Assembly: GCA_964424455.1 (NCBI GenBank)
Contig: CAYRJA010000050.1
Coordinates: 1 to 20,995 of the forward strand
Reading direction: 5' to 3'
Origin: CAYRJA01 sp964424455
GTDB taxonomy: Bacteria > Bacteroidota > Bacteroidia > Chitinophagales > UBA10324
Length of the DNA stretch: 20,995 bases
Shown here: in pieces, positions 8,669-15,834 of the stretch
Layout: every line of letters begins with the position of its first letter
How positions within the stretch are numbered: the first letter of the stretch is position 1
Notes under the pieces: generated by a model
The model's input: only the letters and a program-made list of their open reading frames with translations
Told to the model about the DNA's origin: nothing
The model's database searches: none
Program-made: the position numbers and the translations under genes

Positions 8669-8692
8669 CATTATGCTTTTTTAGGAATAGTG
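8669..8692. promoter_or_regulatory. Candidate ModE-type operator before the TonB receptor
   Basis: The arms are CATTATGC (8669-8676) and GAATAGTG (8685-8692), separated by 8 nt. It matches the operator at 9055-9078 in 14 of 16 arm positions with the same spacing, and ends 24 bp before the receptor start codon. I saw no convincing -33/-7 pair near it; TAAATTTT upstream is a 7/8 match to TAnnTTTG. Confidence 0.65.
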
Positions 8693-8706
8693 AGATTGAA
8701 AAAAAT

Positions 8707-9054
8707 TTAGAATTTTGTTTTATCTGCTTTCTTGCTCACAAAAGATTGTATTTCTTTTTCCAGTTTGTAAAATTTATTAATCGCCTCCTCTCCTGCTTTG
8801 GTCAATACAGCGCCGCTGCCTTTTCTCCCGCCTAAAATTTTTTCCACTAAAGGTTCATTCGCACGTTTATTCATATCTTCTACTAATTGCCACGCCTGCC
8901 GGTAAGACATTTTTATGGATTTAGCTGCATTTGTGATGGAACCGGTTTCTTTGATTTTCTCTAATAATATAACACGACCTATTCCAAGGTAGGGTCCTCT
9001 TTCTTCGTCAATCCAAACTCTGACTCTTACAGTATATTTTTTGAGCTTACCCAT
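8707..9054 (-). CDS. ModE-type winged-helix transcriptional regulator lacking a molybdate-binding domain
   Basis: This 115-aa protein matches the N-terminal DNA-binding domain of ModE: VRVWIDEERGPYLGIGRVIL, then a helix-turn-helix (about 36-58, ETGSITNAAKSIKMSYRQAW) and a wing GGRKGSGAVLTKAGEEAI (75-92). The C-terminal Mop/TOBE molybdate-binding domains of E. coli ModE are absent, so the metal signal may be sensed otherwise. The frame could open at a TTG at 9081, but that codon falls at the edge of the palindrome and -7 element; the ATG at 9052-9054 starts the conserved sequence and is preferred. A perfect inverted repeat abuts this ATG, suggesting autoregulation. The gene begins 75 bp after moaCB and precedes the TonB receptor. 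ModE-like sensing of Mo or W is the family expectation; direction of control is unknown. Confidence 0.85.
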   Translation of the reverse strand: MGKLKKYTVRVRVWIDEERGPYLGIGRVILLEKIKETGSITNAAKSIKMSYRQAWQLVEDMNKRANEPLVEKILGGRKGSGAVLTKAGEEAINKFYKLEKEIQSFVSKKADKTKF

Positions 9055-9078
9055 CACTATGCAAATAAAAGCATAGTG
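9055..9078. promoter_or_regulatory. Candidate ModE-type operator before the ModE-like gene
   Basis: A perfect 8-bp inverted repeat, CACTATGC (9055-9062) and GCATAGTG (9071-9078), with an 8-nt A/T spacer. It directly abuts the ATG of the regulator on one side and a -7-like element on the other. This position fits repression of the regulator's own promoter. It leaves almost no room for a leader or SD. Confidence 0.75.
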
Positions 9079-9086
9079 CAAAAATA
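9079..9086 (-). promoter_or_regulatory. -7 element of the ModE-like gene
   Basis: The minus strand reads TATTTTTG, a full match to TAnnTTTG. A -33 TTTG at the usual spacing is not evident. Transcription would start inside the adjacent inverted repeat. Confidence 0.5.
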
Positions 9087-9129
9087 ATAATGAGCAGGAA
9101 AATAAAATGTGATTATTGTCACTGTTTAT

Positions 9130-10041
9130 TTACTCATGTCTTGCTCCTTTCATTACCCTGAAGATGTGTAGGACAGAAGGGAAAAGCGCTTCCATGCTCT
9201 CTTTCGCTCCCTGTGTGGAACCGGGTAAACCTAACACAAGCGTATTGCCCGCTAATCCCGCAACACTGCGTGACAACATAGAATATGGGGTACGCTCCTG
9301 ACCGTAAGCACGCATGGCTTCTGCAATTCCCGGTATAGGTTTTTCAATAATCGTTTGTAAAGCTTCGGTCGTGATGTCGCGCGGAGAAAGCCCTGTTCCA
9401 CCTGTAAGTATAACTATGTTCAGGTTTTGAGAACAATATTTTTTTACTCTCTGAATAATTTCATCTTTCTCATCCGGTATGATAATGTAATCGCTGACTT
9501 CCACATTACTCTTTTTCAGTTTTTCTATAATGGCTTTGCCTGCTCTGTCTTCTTTTCCTCCTTTTGAAATACTGTCAGAGCAAACGATTACGGCTGCCTT
9601 TAAACCTGAAATTTCTTTTTTGGAGAAATCACTTTTGCCGCCTTTCTTCTCTATCAGTTTAATCTGTTCGATACTGATATTTTTATCTATGGGCTTGAGC
9701 ATATCATAAATGGTAAGCGCCACTACCGAAGCCGCGTGCATTGCTTCCACTTCCACACCTGTTTTGTAAATGGTTTGTACTTCTACCCTGATGTGTATTT
9801 CCAATCCGTTTACTTCATGTGTAACAGATGCGTATTCTACAGGCAGCGGGTGGCAATCAGGAATCATATCACTGGTACGCTTGGCGGCAAACAGTCCTGC
9901 CGTTTTTGACATTTCAAATACATCACCTTTAGGAACTCTTTTTTCTATTACTGCTTTTATGGTTTCTTCCGAACTTACTTTTACAATAGCTTGTGCAATA
10001 GCTGTGCGATGGGTATTGCTCTTATGTGTGATGTTTATCAT
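9130..10041 (-). CDS. moaCB: Bifunctional MoaC-MoaB molybdenum cofactor protein
   Basis: This is a fusion of 303 aa. Residues 1 to about 145 are MoaC, which with MoaA makes cyclic pyranopterin monophosphate: it has HRTAIAQA, CHPLPVEYASVTHEVNGLEI and the catalytic D113/K116 in LTIYDMLKPID, followed by KKGGKSDF. Residues from about 148 to 303 are MoaB/MogA, which adenylylates molybdopterin before metal insertion: VIVCSDSISKGGKEDRAG, ILTGGTGLSPRDITTEAL, and VLGLPGSTQGAKESMEAL. MoaC/MoaB fusions are known in Bacteroidota. It is the last gene of the Moco biosynthesis run and starts 5 bp after moaE. No separate mogA or moaB is in the window, so this domain likely provides that step. All expected catalytic regions of both halves look intact. 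Confidence 0.93.
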   Translation of the reverse strand: MINITHKSNTHRTAIAQAIVKVSSEETIKAVIEKRVPKGDVFEMSKTAGLFAAKRTSDMIPDCHPLPVEYASVTHEVNGLEIHIRVEVQTIYKTGVEVEAMHAASVVALTIYDMLKPIDKNISIEQIKLIEKKGGKSDFSKKEISGLKAAVIVCSDSISKGGKEDRAGKAIIEKLKKSNVEVSDYIIIPDEKDEIIQRVKKYCSQNLNIVILTGGTGLSPRDITTEALQTIIEKPIPGIAEAMRAYGQERTPYSMLSRSVAGLAGNTLVLGLPGSTQGAKESMEALFPSVLHIFRVMKGARHE

Positions 10042-10046
10042 GTTGA

Positions 10047-10493
10047 TTAATTATTTTCTTTCCAAACCGTTTCGCTGTTACTGATGATTTCTTTTCCCCA
10101 TACCGGTAATTCTTTTTTTATTCTTTCTACTAATTCTTCGCAGGCATCAATGGCGGCTTTGCGATGTGTAGAAGAAGTAAACACAAATAAACTGATTTCG
10201 CCTGCATTCACCTTTCCCAGACTGTGATAGATGTGCATACAGGTCAGGTTATATTTAGCAAAAATTTCTTCACGGATTTTATGTGCTGTTTCTAATGCCA
10301 TATCGGTGTAAGCAGAATATTCTATGGCTTGTACAATACCTCCGTTCAGTTCATCGGCTCTTACCTGTCCCAGAAAAATACTGTGTCCGCCGATATTGGT
10401 TTTTGTTTGATGATGGCTGATAGACTCTGCAATTTTAGCAGGTGAAATGGCTCCTTCTACAAATATGTTTTTGATTTTAGCTGACATACTCAT
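10047..10493 (-). CDS. moaE: Molybdopterin synthase catalytic subunit
   Basis: This 148-aa large subunit of molybdopterin synthase transfers two sulfurs from thiocarboxylated MoaD onto cyclic pyranopterin monophosphate. Conserved regions are GGHSIFLGQVRADELNGG (R45), YHSLGKVNAGEISLFVFTSS, HRKAAIDACEELVERIKKEL (H110, R111) and PVWGKEI with the catalytic lysines near K126/K127 and K134. The start ATG at 10491-10493 overlaps the end of moeB-rhodanese by 17 bp; a second ATG at 10485-10487 is an equally reasonable start with an 11-bp overlap. The overlap implies translational coupling inside the operon. Its MoaD partner is encoded two genes upstream. Confidence 0.95.
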   Translation of the reverse strand: MSMSAKIKNIFVEGAISPAKIAESISHHQTKTNIGGHSIFLGQVRADELNGGIVQAIEYSAYTDMALETAHKIREEIFAKYNLTCMHIYHSLGKVNAGEISLFVFTSSTHRKAAIDACEELVERIKKELPVWGKEIISNSETVWKENN

Positions 10494-11598
10494 TCAATTT
10501 TCCAATGGTGATTAGTTTAGCTATTCCTCCCTCAACAGAGAATATTTCTTTCCAGGGAAATTGTTTTTGCAATCCAGCAGCCGCATACTTGCTTCTTGCG
10601 CCTACCTGACAAAAAAGATAAGCAGTCTGAAAATGTTGTATCTCTCCGGCATTACTTAATAACTGTTGCACCGGAATCTGCAAGTATGTTACACCATTCA
10701 GTTTTGGCTCTTCATCAGATTCCCTGACATCAATCAATACCACTTCATCGGGGCGGGTTTCTTTTTCTCTTATAGCTTCCTGCCAGGAAACTTCTGCTGG
10801 TACTGTAACAGATGAAGTACATGCCACCCTGTAATCCATTTTTCTGAACTCCTCTGCTGTTGTGGGAATATTGCTGCTCAGAATATTCGGAAGAATATCC
10901 ATCTCATAAAAGGAATGATAAAACAAATCGTAGATTATCATTTTGTTGATAAGCGGCTTGCCATAACCTGTAAACAGTTTAATAGCTTCGGTTGCCATCA
11001 TCATACCTATCATGCCGGGTAATACACCCAATACGCCTGTTTCACTGCAGTTGGGAATTTCGGCTGAGGAAGGCAGTGAAGGAAAAATATCGCGATAGTT
11101 GGTTTTTATTCCATTATCATCTTTCAGATTAAATACAGCAACCTGACCTTCATTTTTATAAATGGCTCCAAACACCAATGTCTTGTTCAGCAACACGCAG
11201 GCATCATTCACCATGTAACGGGTTTCAAAATTATCAGTGCCGTCAATCACCAAATCGTAGCGGCTGATGATGTCAAGAATATTTTGTGTGGTAAGAAAAG
11301 CAGTAATCGCTTCTGCTTTTATGTCGCTGTATTTTTCTTTAAGATAGTTGGCGGCAACTTCTGCTTTGTATCTGCTTACATCTTTCTCTGAAAATATTAT
11401 CTGACGGTTCAGGTTTGATAAGGCAACAGTATCTCCATCCACAACGGCAATATTTTCTACGCCAGCAGCCGCCAAATACATAAGTACGGGACATCCTAAT
11501 CCGCCCGCTCCTACCACCAGCACTTTGGCTTGGCTCAGTTTTTCCTGTGCTTCTTTACCGAAGCCGCTTAATATTATTTGTCGTTCAAACCTGCTCAT
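10477..11598 (-). CDS. moeB: MoaD-activating E1-like adenylyltransferase with C-terminal rhodanese domain
   Basis: This 373-aa two-domain protein resembles the MOCS3/Uba4 arrangement. Residues 1-245 are a ThiF/MoeB adenylyltransferase that activates the MoaD C-terminal glycine: VLVVGAGGLGCPVLMYLAAAG, VALSNLNRQIIF, DGTDNFETRYMVND, NEGQVAVFN. Residues about 268-373 are a rhodanese with LIDVRESDE and active-site C330 in FCQVGARS, which would carry the persulfide for MoaD thiocarboxylation. The zinc-binding CxxC pairs of E. coli MoeB appear to be missing: the CYRC position reads NYRD (167-170) and no second CxxC follows near 240. C184 in IPNCSETGVLGVLPG is kept. It could also serve ThiS-like proteins, but no thi genes are nearby. 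It starts 4 bp after moaD. Confidence 0.9.
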   Translation of the reverse strand: MSRFERQIILSGFGKEAQEKLSQAKVLVVGAGGLGCPVLMYLAAAGVENIAVVDGDTVALSNLNRQIIFSEKDVSRYKAEVAANYLKEKYSDIKAEAITAFLTTQNILDIISRYDLVIDGTDNFETRYMVNDACVLLNKTLVFGAIYKNEGQVAVFNLKDDNGIKTNYRDIFPSLPSSAEIPNCSETGVLGVLPGMIGMMMATEAIKLFTGYGKPLINKMIIYDLFYHSFYEMDILPNILSSNIPTTAEEFRKMDYRVACTSSVTVPAEVSWQEAIREKETRPDEVVLIDVRESDEEPKLNGVTYLQIPVQQLLSNAGEIQHFQTAYLFCQVGARSKYAAAGLQKQFPWKEIFSVEGGIAKLITIGKLNEYVS

Positions 11599-11602
11599 GT
11601 TT

Positions 11603-11845
11603 TTATCCGCCAGAAAAAGGTGGTAACAAAGCTACCTCATTGCCATGGTTTAATACCGTGTTTTGTGTGACAATATTTTTGTTCACCGCAATGCTGATTT
11701 TAATTCCTGATAGCGCCGGATATTTTTCTGCCAAATGTTTTCGTAATGAATCCGTATCAGAAACATTTTCCAACATCAACTCCTTTGCTTGTACTTTTTC
11801 GGCAATGATACCGAAGGCAATTATTTTAATCTTTACTGAATTCAT
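11603..11845 (-). CDS. moaD: Molybdopterin synthase sulfur carrier subunit
   Basis: This 80-aa ubiquitin-fold sulfur carrier ends in FSGG, the Gly-Gly tail that is adenylylated by MoeB and thiocarboxylated. Family landmarks are the N-terminal VKIKIIAFGIIAEKVQAKEL, the middle LRKHLAEKYPALSGIKISIAVN, and NHGNEVALLPPFSGG at the C-terminus. The start at 11843-11845 overlaps the mobA end by 20 bp, and the next gene, moeB-rhodanese, encodes its activating enzyme. This order makes a MoaD role clear over ThiS. Confidence 0.95.
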   Translation of the reverse strand: MNSVKIKIIAFGIIAEKVQAKELMLENVSDTDSLRKHLAEKYPALSGIKISIAVNKNIVTQNTVLNHGNEVALLPPFSGG

Positions 11846-12422
11846 GATGATTGTATTTCTCCAACTCTTCAGGCGTATTCAAATTTACAAATGCCTCCGC
11901 ACGGTTCACTAAAAATTTATCCATGCTCACTCTCTTGCTTCTGACATCGTCAATAAGTTCCTGCATTTTTAATTGTCCTCCCGCAATTCGTTTTTCAATT
12001 TCTTTTTTCAATGATGTATTGTACACCGCACATAAAGGATGTAACCGGTTTTTTGTTTGTGCTACTGTTATATCCTCCTCTTCAACTTCTGATATCAAAT
12101 GGTTTATTATTTCTGAACTAAGAAAGGGAGTATCGCAACTGAGTATTAAAACATTCTCTGCCTGCGAATGATGTATGGCTGTTAATATTCCGCCCATCGG
12201 TCCTTTTTCGGCAACTACATCTTTAAAGACTTCATAGCCCAAAGTATTATATGCTTCATCGTTCGCTACAATCTTTATCTGTAAAGAAAGTTTTTCAACT
12301 TCATCAATTACAAACTGAATCATGGGTTTGCCGTGGAACAACATCATACCTTTATCCTGACCCATGCGGTTGCTTCTGCCTCCGGCTAACAGATATGCTT
12401 CTATATTCTTTAAGTTGTTCAT
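11826..12422 (-). CDS. mobA: Molybdenum cofactor guanylyltransferase
   Basis: This 198-aa nucleotidyltransferase attaches GMP to Mo-molybdopterin, giving the MGD form of the cofactor used by DMSO-reductase-family enzymes. The GTP-binding motif is LLAGGRSNRMGQDKGMM (11-27), GKPMIQ follows, and the metal-binding aspartate is D97 in LILSCDTPFL. C-terminal residues VNLNTPEELEKY are typical. Its presence implies that the organism makes at least one MGD-dependent enzyme, encoded outside this window. The start ATG overlaps the stop of the TauE/SafE gene by 3 bp in an ATGA junction, indicating translational coupling. A cytidylyltransferase (MocA) function cannot be excluded from sequence alone. Confidence 0.9.
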   Translation of the reverse strand: MNNLKNIEAYLLAGGRSNRMGQDKGMMLFHGKPMIQFVIDEVEKLSLQIKIVANDEAYNTLGYEVFKDVVAEKGPMGGILTAIHHSQAENVLILSCDTPFLSSEIINHLISEVEEEDITVAQTKNRLHPLCAVYNTSLKKEIEKRIAGGQLKMQELIDDVRSKRVSMDKFLVNRAEAFVNLNTPEELEKYNHHEFSKD

Positions 12423-13156
12423 GCAAGCAAAAATTTAAAAGAAGCAATTAATAAAACAGTAGCCAAGAGATATTTCAATGCTTTAATATTGAAGCGGTTC
12501 GCACCGAGATAAGCGCCGGCAATTCCTCCTAAAATGGTTACCGGCATTAATACATAAAACATCGGCTGAAAATCAAATTGAAGTTTTGTGGAAGCCACTA
12601 ATCCTGAAACAGAGTTCAGAAAAATAAACAAGGCGCTGACGGCAGATGTTTCTTTCACACTTGCCCAACCCAACAAGAGTAAAATCGGGGAGAGAATAAT
12701 TCCGCCGCCAATTCCAATTAATCCGGAAACAAAACCAATGCTCAATCCTAAAGCCCCGATAATCCACCATCTTTTTCTGATTACTTCCTTTTCACTTAAA
12801 GGGAAAAAATTGAAGAGTCGCAGTGCGGGAAACAGAAGTAGTAATCCTAAAATAAACTTGTAACTGTTAGTATTGATTACAATACTTCCACCCCAATATG
12901 CGGCAGGTACAGAAAAGATGATGAGGAAAAGAAATAGTTGGATAGGAAATTTACATACTCTTCTGAAAGAAAGAAATGCTATACCTGAAACAAAGATGTT
13001 TAATATCAGTGCAGTAGGGCGGATTTGTTCGGGTGCAAAATGCAGCAAACTAAGCAGCATCAGGTAGCTGCTTGCTCCGCCATGTCCTACAGAAGCATAA
13101 AGAAATGCAAACAGCGGCATGAGAACAAGCAATATCCAGAATGTATTTTCTCCCAT
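12419..13156 (-). CDS. TauE/SafE family anion permease (TSUP)
   Basis: This polytopic inner-membrane protein of about 245 aa belongs to the TauE/SafE (TSUP) family, which moves sulfur oxyanions and organosulfonates such as sulfite or sulfoacetate. It has about seven or eight hydrophobic segments and the two internal-repeat motifs GHGGASSYLMLLSLL (N-terminal) and GLIGIGGGIILSPILLLLGW (middle). The frame opens at GTG 13157-13159, immediately followed by ATG 13154-13156; I chose the ATG. It sits between moeA (5 bp upstream) and mobA (ATGA overlap downstream), so it is an integral member of the Moco operon. Molybdate or tungstate, as sulfate analogues, are possible substrates from context. Sulfite export is the family default. 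The substrate is not determined by sequence. Confidence 0.88.
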   Translation of the reverse strand: MGENTFWILLVLMPLFAFLYASVGHGGASSYLMLLSLLHFAPEQIRPTALILNIFVSGIAFLSFRRVCKFPIQLFLFLIIFSVPAAYWGGSIVINTNSYKFILGLLLLFPALRLFNFFPLSEKEVIRKRWWIIGALGLSIGFVSGLIGIGGGIILSPILLLLGWASVKETSAVSALFIFLNSVSGLVASTKLQFDFQPMFYVLMPVTILGGIAGAYLGANRFNIKALKYLLATVLLIASFKFLLA

Positions 13157-13161
13157 CACTT

Positions 13162-14355
13162 TTAAAAATTATATACTTCAACCATAGAGCCGGCAGGTAG
13201 AAACTCAACGCCTTCATCCACTGCAATCAGACAATCCGCTTCGGCAAAAGGAAGTAGGTTAAAAGAATCTTGCCCTGACAGTATGGTCAGTTTATTGTTC
13301 TCTTTTTTTGCCTTCATAAAATAAGTAAGCCCCTTCTTTACAGAAACATCGGAAGCAAGCGGCATTATGCTGTCAGGCAAAAAGGTATTTCCAAAACCAA
13401 TCATTCCTAAAAGGCAAGGTCTTACATACTGATAAAAGCACGAAATGACAGCCGCCGGATTTCCGGGCAATGCAAAAATCAACTTGTGATTTTTCTTCCC
13501 GACTAACAAAGGTTTCCCCGGTTTCTGCTTCACTTTGTAAAACAAGTCTTCAACACCGGCATATTGCAATGCTTCATGCACAAAATCATATTCGCCTACA
13601 GAAACACCTCCGCTTAGTATCAATACATCATTGTCTGTCAGATACTTGCATACCTTATCTGTCAGCAGTTCTTTATCATCTGCAACATGGCAACTGTTAC
13701 AGTTCTTTATTCCTGTGCTTTCAATTAAAGCCCGAATAGCCGGTTCATTGGAATTGTAAATATGTCCGTCTTTTAATTGTGTACCGTTCTCCTGTAACTC
13801 ATTTCCCGTTACTATTATCCCTACTGACGGAGTTTCATAAACTGAAACTGAAGTAACACCCGCCGATGCAAGTAACCCGATTGTGCCGGGTCGGATGATG
13901 CTTCCGGCTTTTATTATCACTTCATCTTTTATATTCTGAGAACCGCACAAACGAACATTTACGCCTTGCCTTATTTTAGAAACATCGAAGGTTACTATGC
14001 CATCAGCAAGCGAACATAACTCCTGCTGAATAACCGTATCGCAACCATTTGGTAAAGCAGCTCCAGTAAATATTCTTACGGCTTCATTGGCAGAAGTATT
14101 CCTTTTGGAATGATCACCCGCCTGAACACTCTGAACCACTTCATAACTGCTTTTCTCCTGCTGATATAAAAAGGCATAACCATCCATCGCAGAATTATTG
14201 AAAGGCGGCACATCAACCAATGCTTTTACATCAGCAGCAAGAACTTTATTTAGCGATTGTTGCAGCAATACTTCTACAGAAGTCCGTTTTGAAATATGCT
14301 GTGCTAAAATTTGTTTAGCTTCCTTAACCGATAACATATTCTTGCTTACTGACAT
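13162..14355 (-). CDS. moeA: Molybdopterin molybdenumtransferase
   Basis: This 397-aa enzyme inserts molybdate into adenylylated molybdopterin. Visible landmarks are D58 in NNSAMDGYAFL, VRIFTGAALPNGCDTVIQ, VTGNEL, the MogA-like core LILSGGVSVGEYDFVHEAL (D257), KQKPGKPLLVG, and FALPGNPAAVISCF. The C-terminal domain closes with LLPFAEADCLIAVDEG. Length and domain order are normal for bacterial MoeA. It starts 18 bp after the DUF2867 gene and ends 5 bp before the TauE/SafE start. It works after the MoaB half of MoaCB in the same operon, so both parts of the metal-insertion step are present. Confidence 0.95.
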   Translation of the reverse strand: MSVSKNMLSVKEAKQILAQHISKRTSVEVLLQQSLNKVLAADVKALVDVPPFNNSAMDGYAFLYQQEKSSYEVVQSVQAGDHSKRNTSANEAVRIFTGAALPNGCDTVIQQELCSLADGIVTFDVSKIRQGVNVRLCGSQNIKDEVIIKAGSIIRPGTIGLLASAGVTSVSVYETPSVGIIVTGNELQENGTQLKDGHIYNSNEPAIRALIESTGIKNCNSCHVADDKELLTDKVCKYLTDNDVLILSGGVSVGEYDFVHEALQYAGVEDLFYKVKQKPGKPLLVGKKNHKLIFALPGNPAAVISCFYQYVRPCLLGMIGFGNTFLPDSIMPLASDVSVKKGLTYFMKAKKENNKLTILSGQDSFNLLPFAEADCLIAVDEGVEFLPAGSMVEVYNF

Positions 14356-14373
14356 GATAGGAATAGAATGATT

Positions 14374-15819
14374 TTATTTCCCTGCAATTTCCTTTATCAT
14401 ATTTCTAAAAATAAAAAAATGGAAGGGCAACATAGCATACCAGTAATTGCGACCCATAATACCCTTAGGGCGAAAGGTAGCTGTCTGTTTTAAAATGCTC
14501 CGGTTCTCATTTTTTACTATTGAAAATTCCAGCCATGCTTCGCCGGGAAGTTTCATCTCAGCATACAAAAGCAACCGGTGATTTTTTCTATCAGCCAATA
14601 TCACTCTCCAAAAGTCAAGTGAATCGCCGGGTTCTATATCTCTGTCACTTCTTCTTCCTCTGCTTGTACCCACTCCTCCAAACAATTTATCCAAAATGCC
14701 GCGCATTCGCCACAACACATCAGCATAATACCATCCGTTATTACCTCCGATGTTAAAGAAGCGGTTTGCCACTTCCTCTACCTTATCATTATCTATCTCT
14801 ATCCACCTGCGATCTTTGTAACAGCCGTTTACCGGAACTTCGATAAGTTGGTTTACATCCAATCGGCTCAAACTGCTGGAGGCAGAATCTGTCCAGCTTG
14901 AGATAACCATATTTTGTTCTATTCGTGCAAATGCCATTTCTATTGCACCACGATAGGATATTAGTTCCTGCGGAATTACTTTACGGATAGAAAACTCTTT
15001 ACACACCACATCATTTTTCATACTTTGCACTAATAAGCGGGCAATGGTATAATTGGCGGGTGTAGAAAGAAAAATCCAATAAGCAGAGAGTTTTGGAAAA
15101 CTGATAGGTAAAGTAATAATCAGTCGTTTGTATTTTCTTACCCTTGCATATTCTAACAGCATTTTCCGGTAGGTTAACACATCCGGTCCTCCGATTTCAA
15201 ATATTCTGTAGAATGTTTTATCATTCATTATACTCAGAAAAAGATAGTTGATGACATTACGTATGGCAATGGGCTGGCATTTTGATTTCAGCCAGCGTGG
15301 AACTATCATAATAGGTACTTTTTCAGTCAGCCCTCTGATAATTTCAAATGAGATGCTGCCTGAGCCGACAATGATGCCCGCTTCAAAAATGGTAAAGGGA
15401 ATTCCGGAACGGATAAATACATCCTTTACCACCTTGCGGGCTGATAAGTGTTTGGATAAATTTACCTGATTGCTGATTCCGCTTAAATAAATAATTTGTT
15501 TTACCTGAGTAAGTGTAGCTACCAGCACAAAACATCCGGCAGAGCGCAACTCGTATTCTTTCAGCGTAGTTGCTGTGTCGCCTAATGAGTGTATCAGATA
15601 ATAAGCAACATCAAATTGCTTTTTAGCAAAATGCTGAAGTGCATTTTCCGGTTGAAGAAAATCGTATTCAATTACCTCCACTTTATCGAGTAGTTGAGGC
15701 GATGGTTTAAAACGCATCTTGTCTCTTACTACGCAGGTTACTTCATGTCCTGCTTCTACCAACACCGGAAGTATTCGCATTCCGATATATCCATTCGCTC
15801 CGGTAAGTAGTATTCGCAT
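14374..15819 (-). CDS. Atypical SDR / DUF2867 NAD(P)-binding protein
   Basis: This 481-aa protein has an N-terminal Rossmann domain beginning MRILLTGANGYIGMRILPVL (GxNGxxG dinucleotide motif, residues 7-13) and a C-terminal lipid/START-like DUF2867 region (about 330-481, with GNNGWYYADVLWRMRGILDK, RDIEPGDSLDFWRV, and PKGIMGRNYWYAMLPFH). No clear catalytic YxxxK is in the usual position, as in atypical (NmrA/NDUFA9-like) SDRs. It lies 15 bp after moaA and 18 bp before moeA, so it is a stable part of the Moco operon here. DUF2867-SDR proteins have no agreed function and no established Moco role. It may be a redox- or NAD(P)H-sensing or lipid-linked oxidoreductase. The family call is good, the function unknown. 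Confidence 0.85.
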   Translation of the reverse strand: MRILLTGANGYIGMRILPVLVEAGHEVTCVVRDKMRFKPSPQLLDKVEVIEYDFLQPENALQHFAKKQFDVAYYLIHSLGDTATTLKEYELRSAGCFVLVATLTQVKQIIYLSGISNQVNLSKHLSARKVVKDVFIRSGIPFTIFEAGIIVGSGSISFEIIRGLTEKVPIMIVPRWLKSKCQPIAIRNVINYLFLSIMNDKTFYRIFEIGGPDVLTYRKMLLEYARVRKYKRLIITLPISFPKLSAYWIFLSTPANYTIARLLVQSMKNDVVCKEFSIRKVIPQELISYRGAIEMAFARIEQNMVISSWTDSASSSLSRLDVNQLIEVPVNGCYKDRRWIEIDNDKVEEVANRFFNIGGNNGWYYADVLWRMRGILDKLFGGVGTSRGRRSDRDIEPGDSLDFWRVILADRKNHRLLLYAEMKLPGEAWLEFSIVKNENRSILKQTATFRPKGIMGRNYWYAMLPFHFFIFRNMIKEIAGK

Positions 15820-15834
15820 GTTTCATTTTATTTA

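Noticed and set aside
9055..9081. Upstream TTG or GTG start for the ModE-like gene, adding nine residues
   Set aside because: The extra codons coincide exactly with the perfect inverted repeat and lack family similarity; the ATG at 9052-9054 begins the conserved domain.
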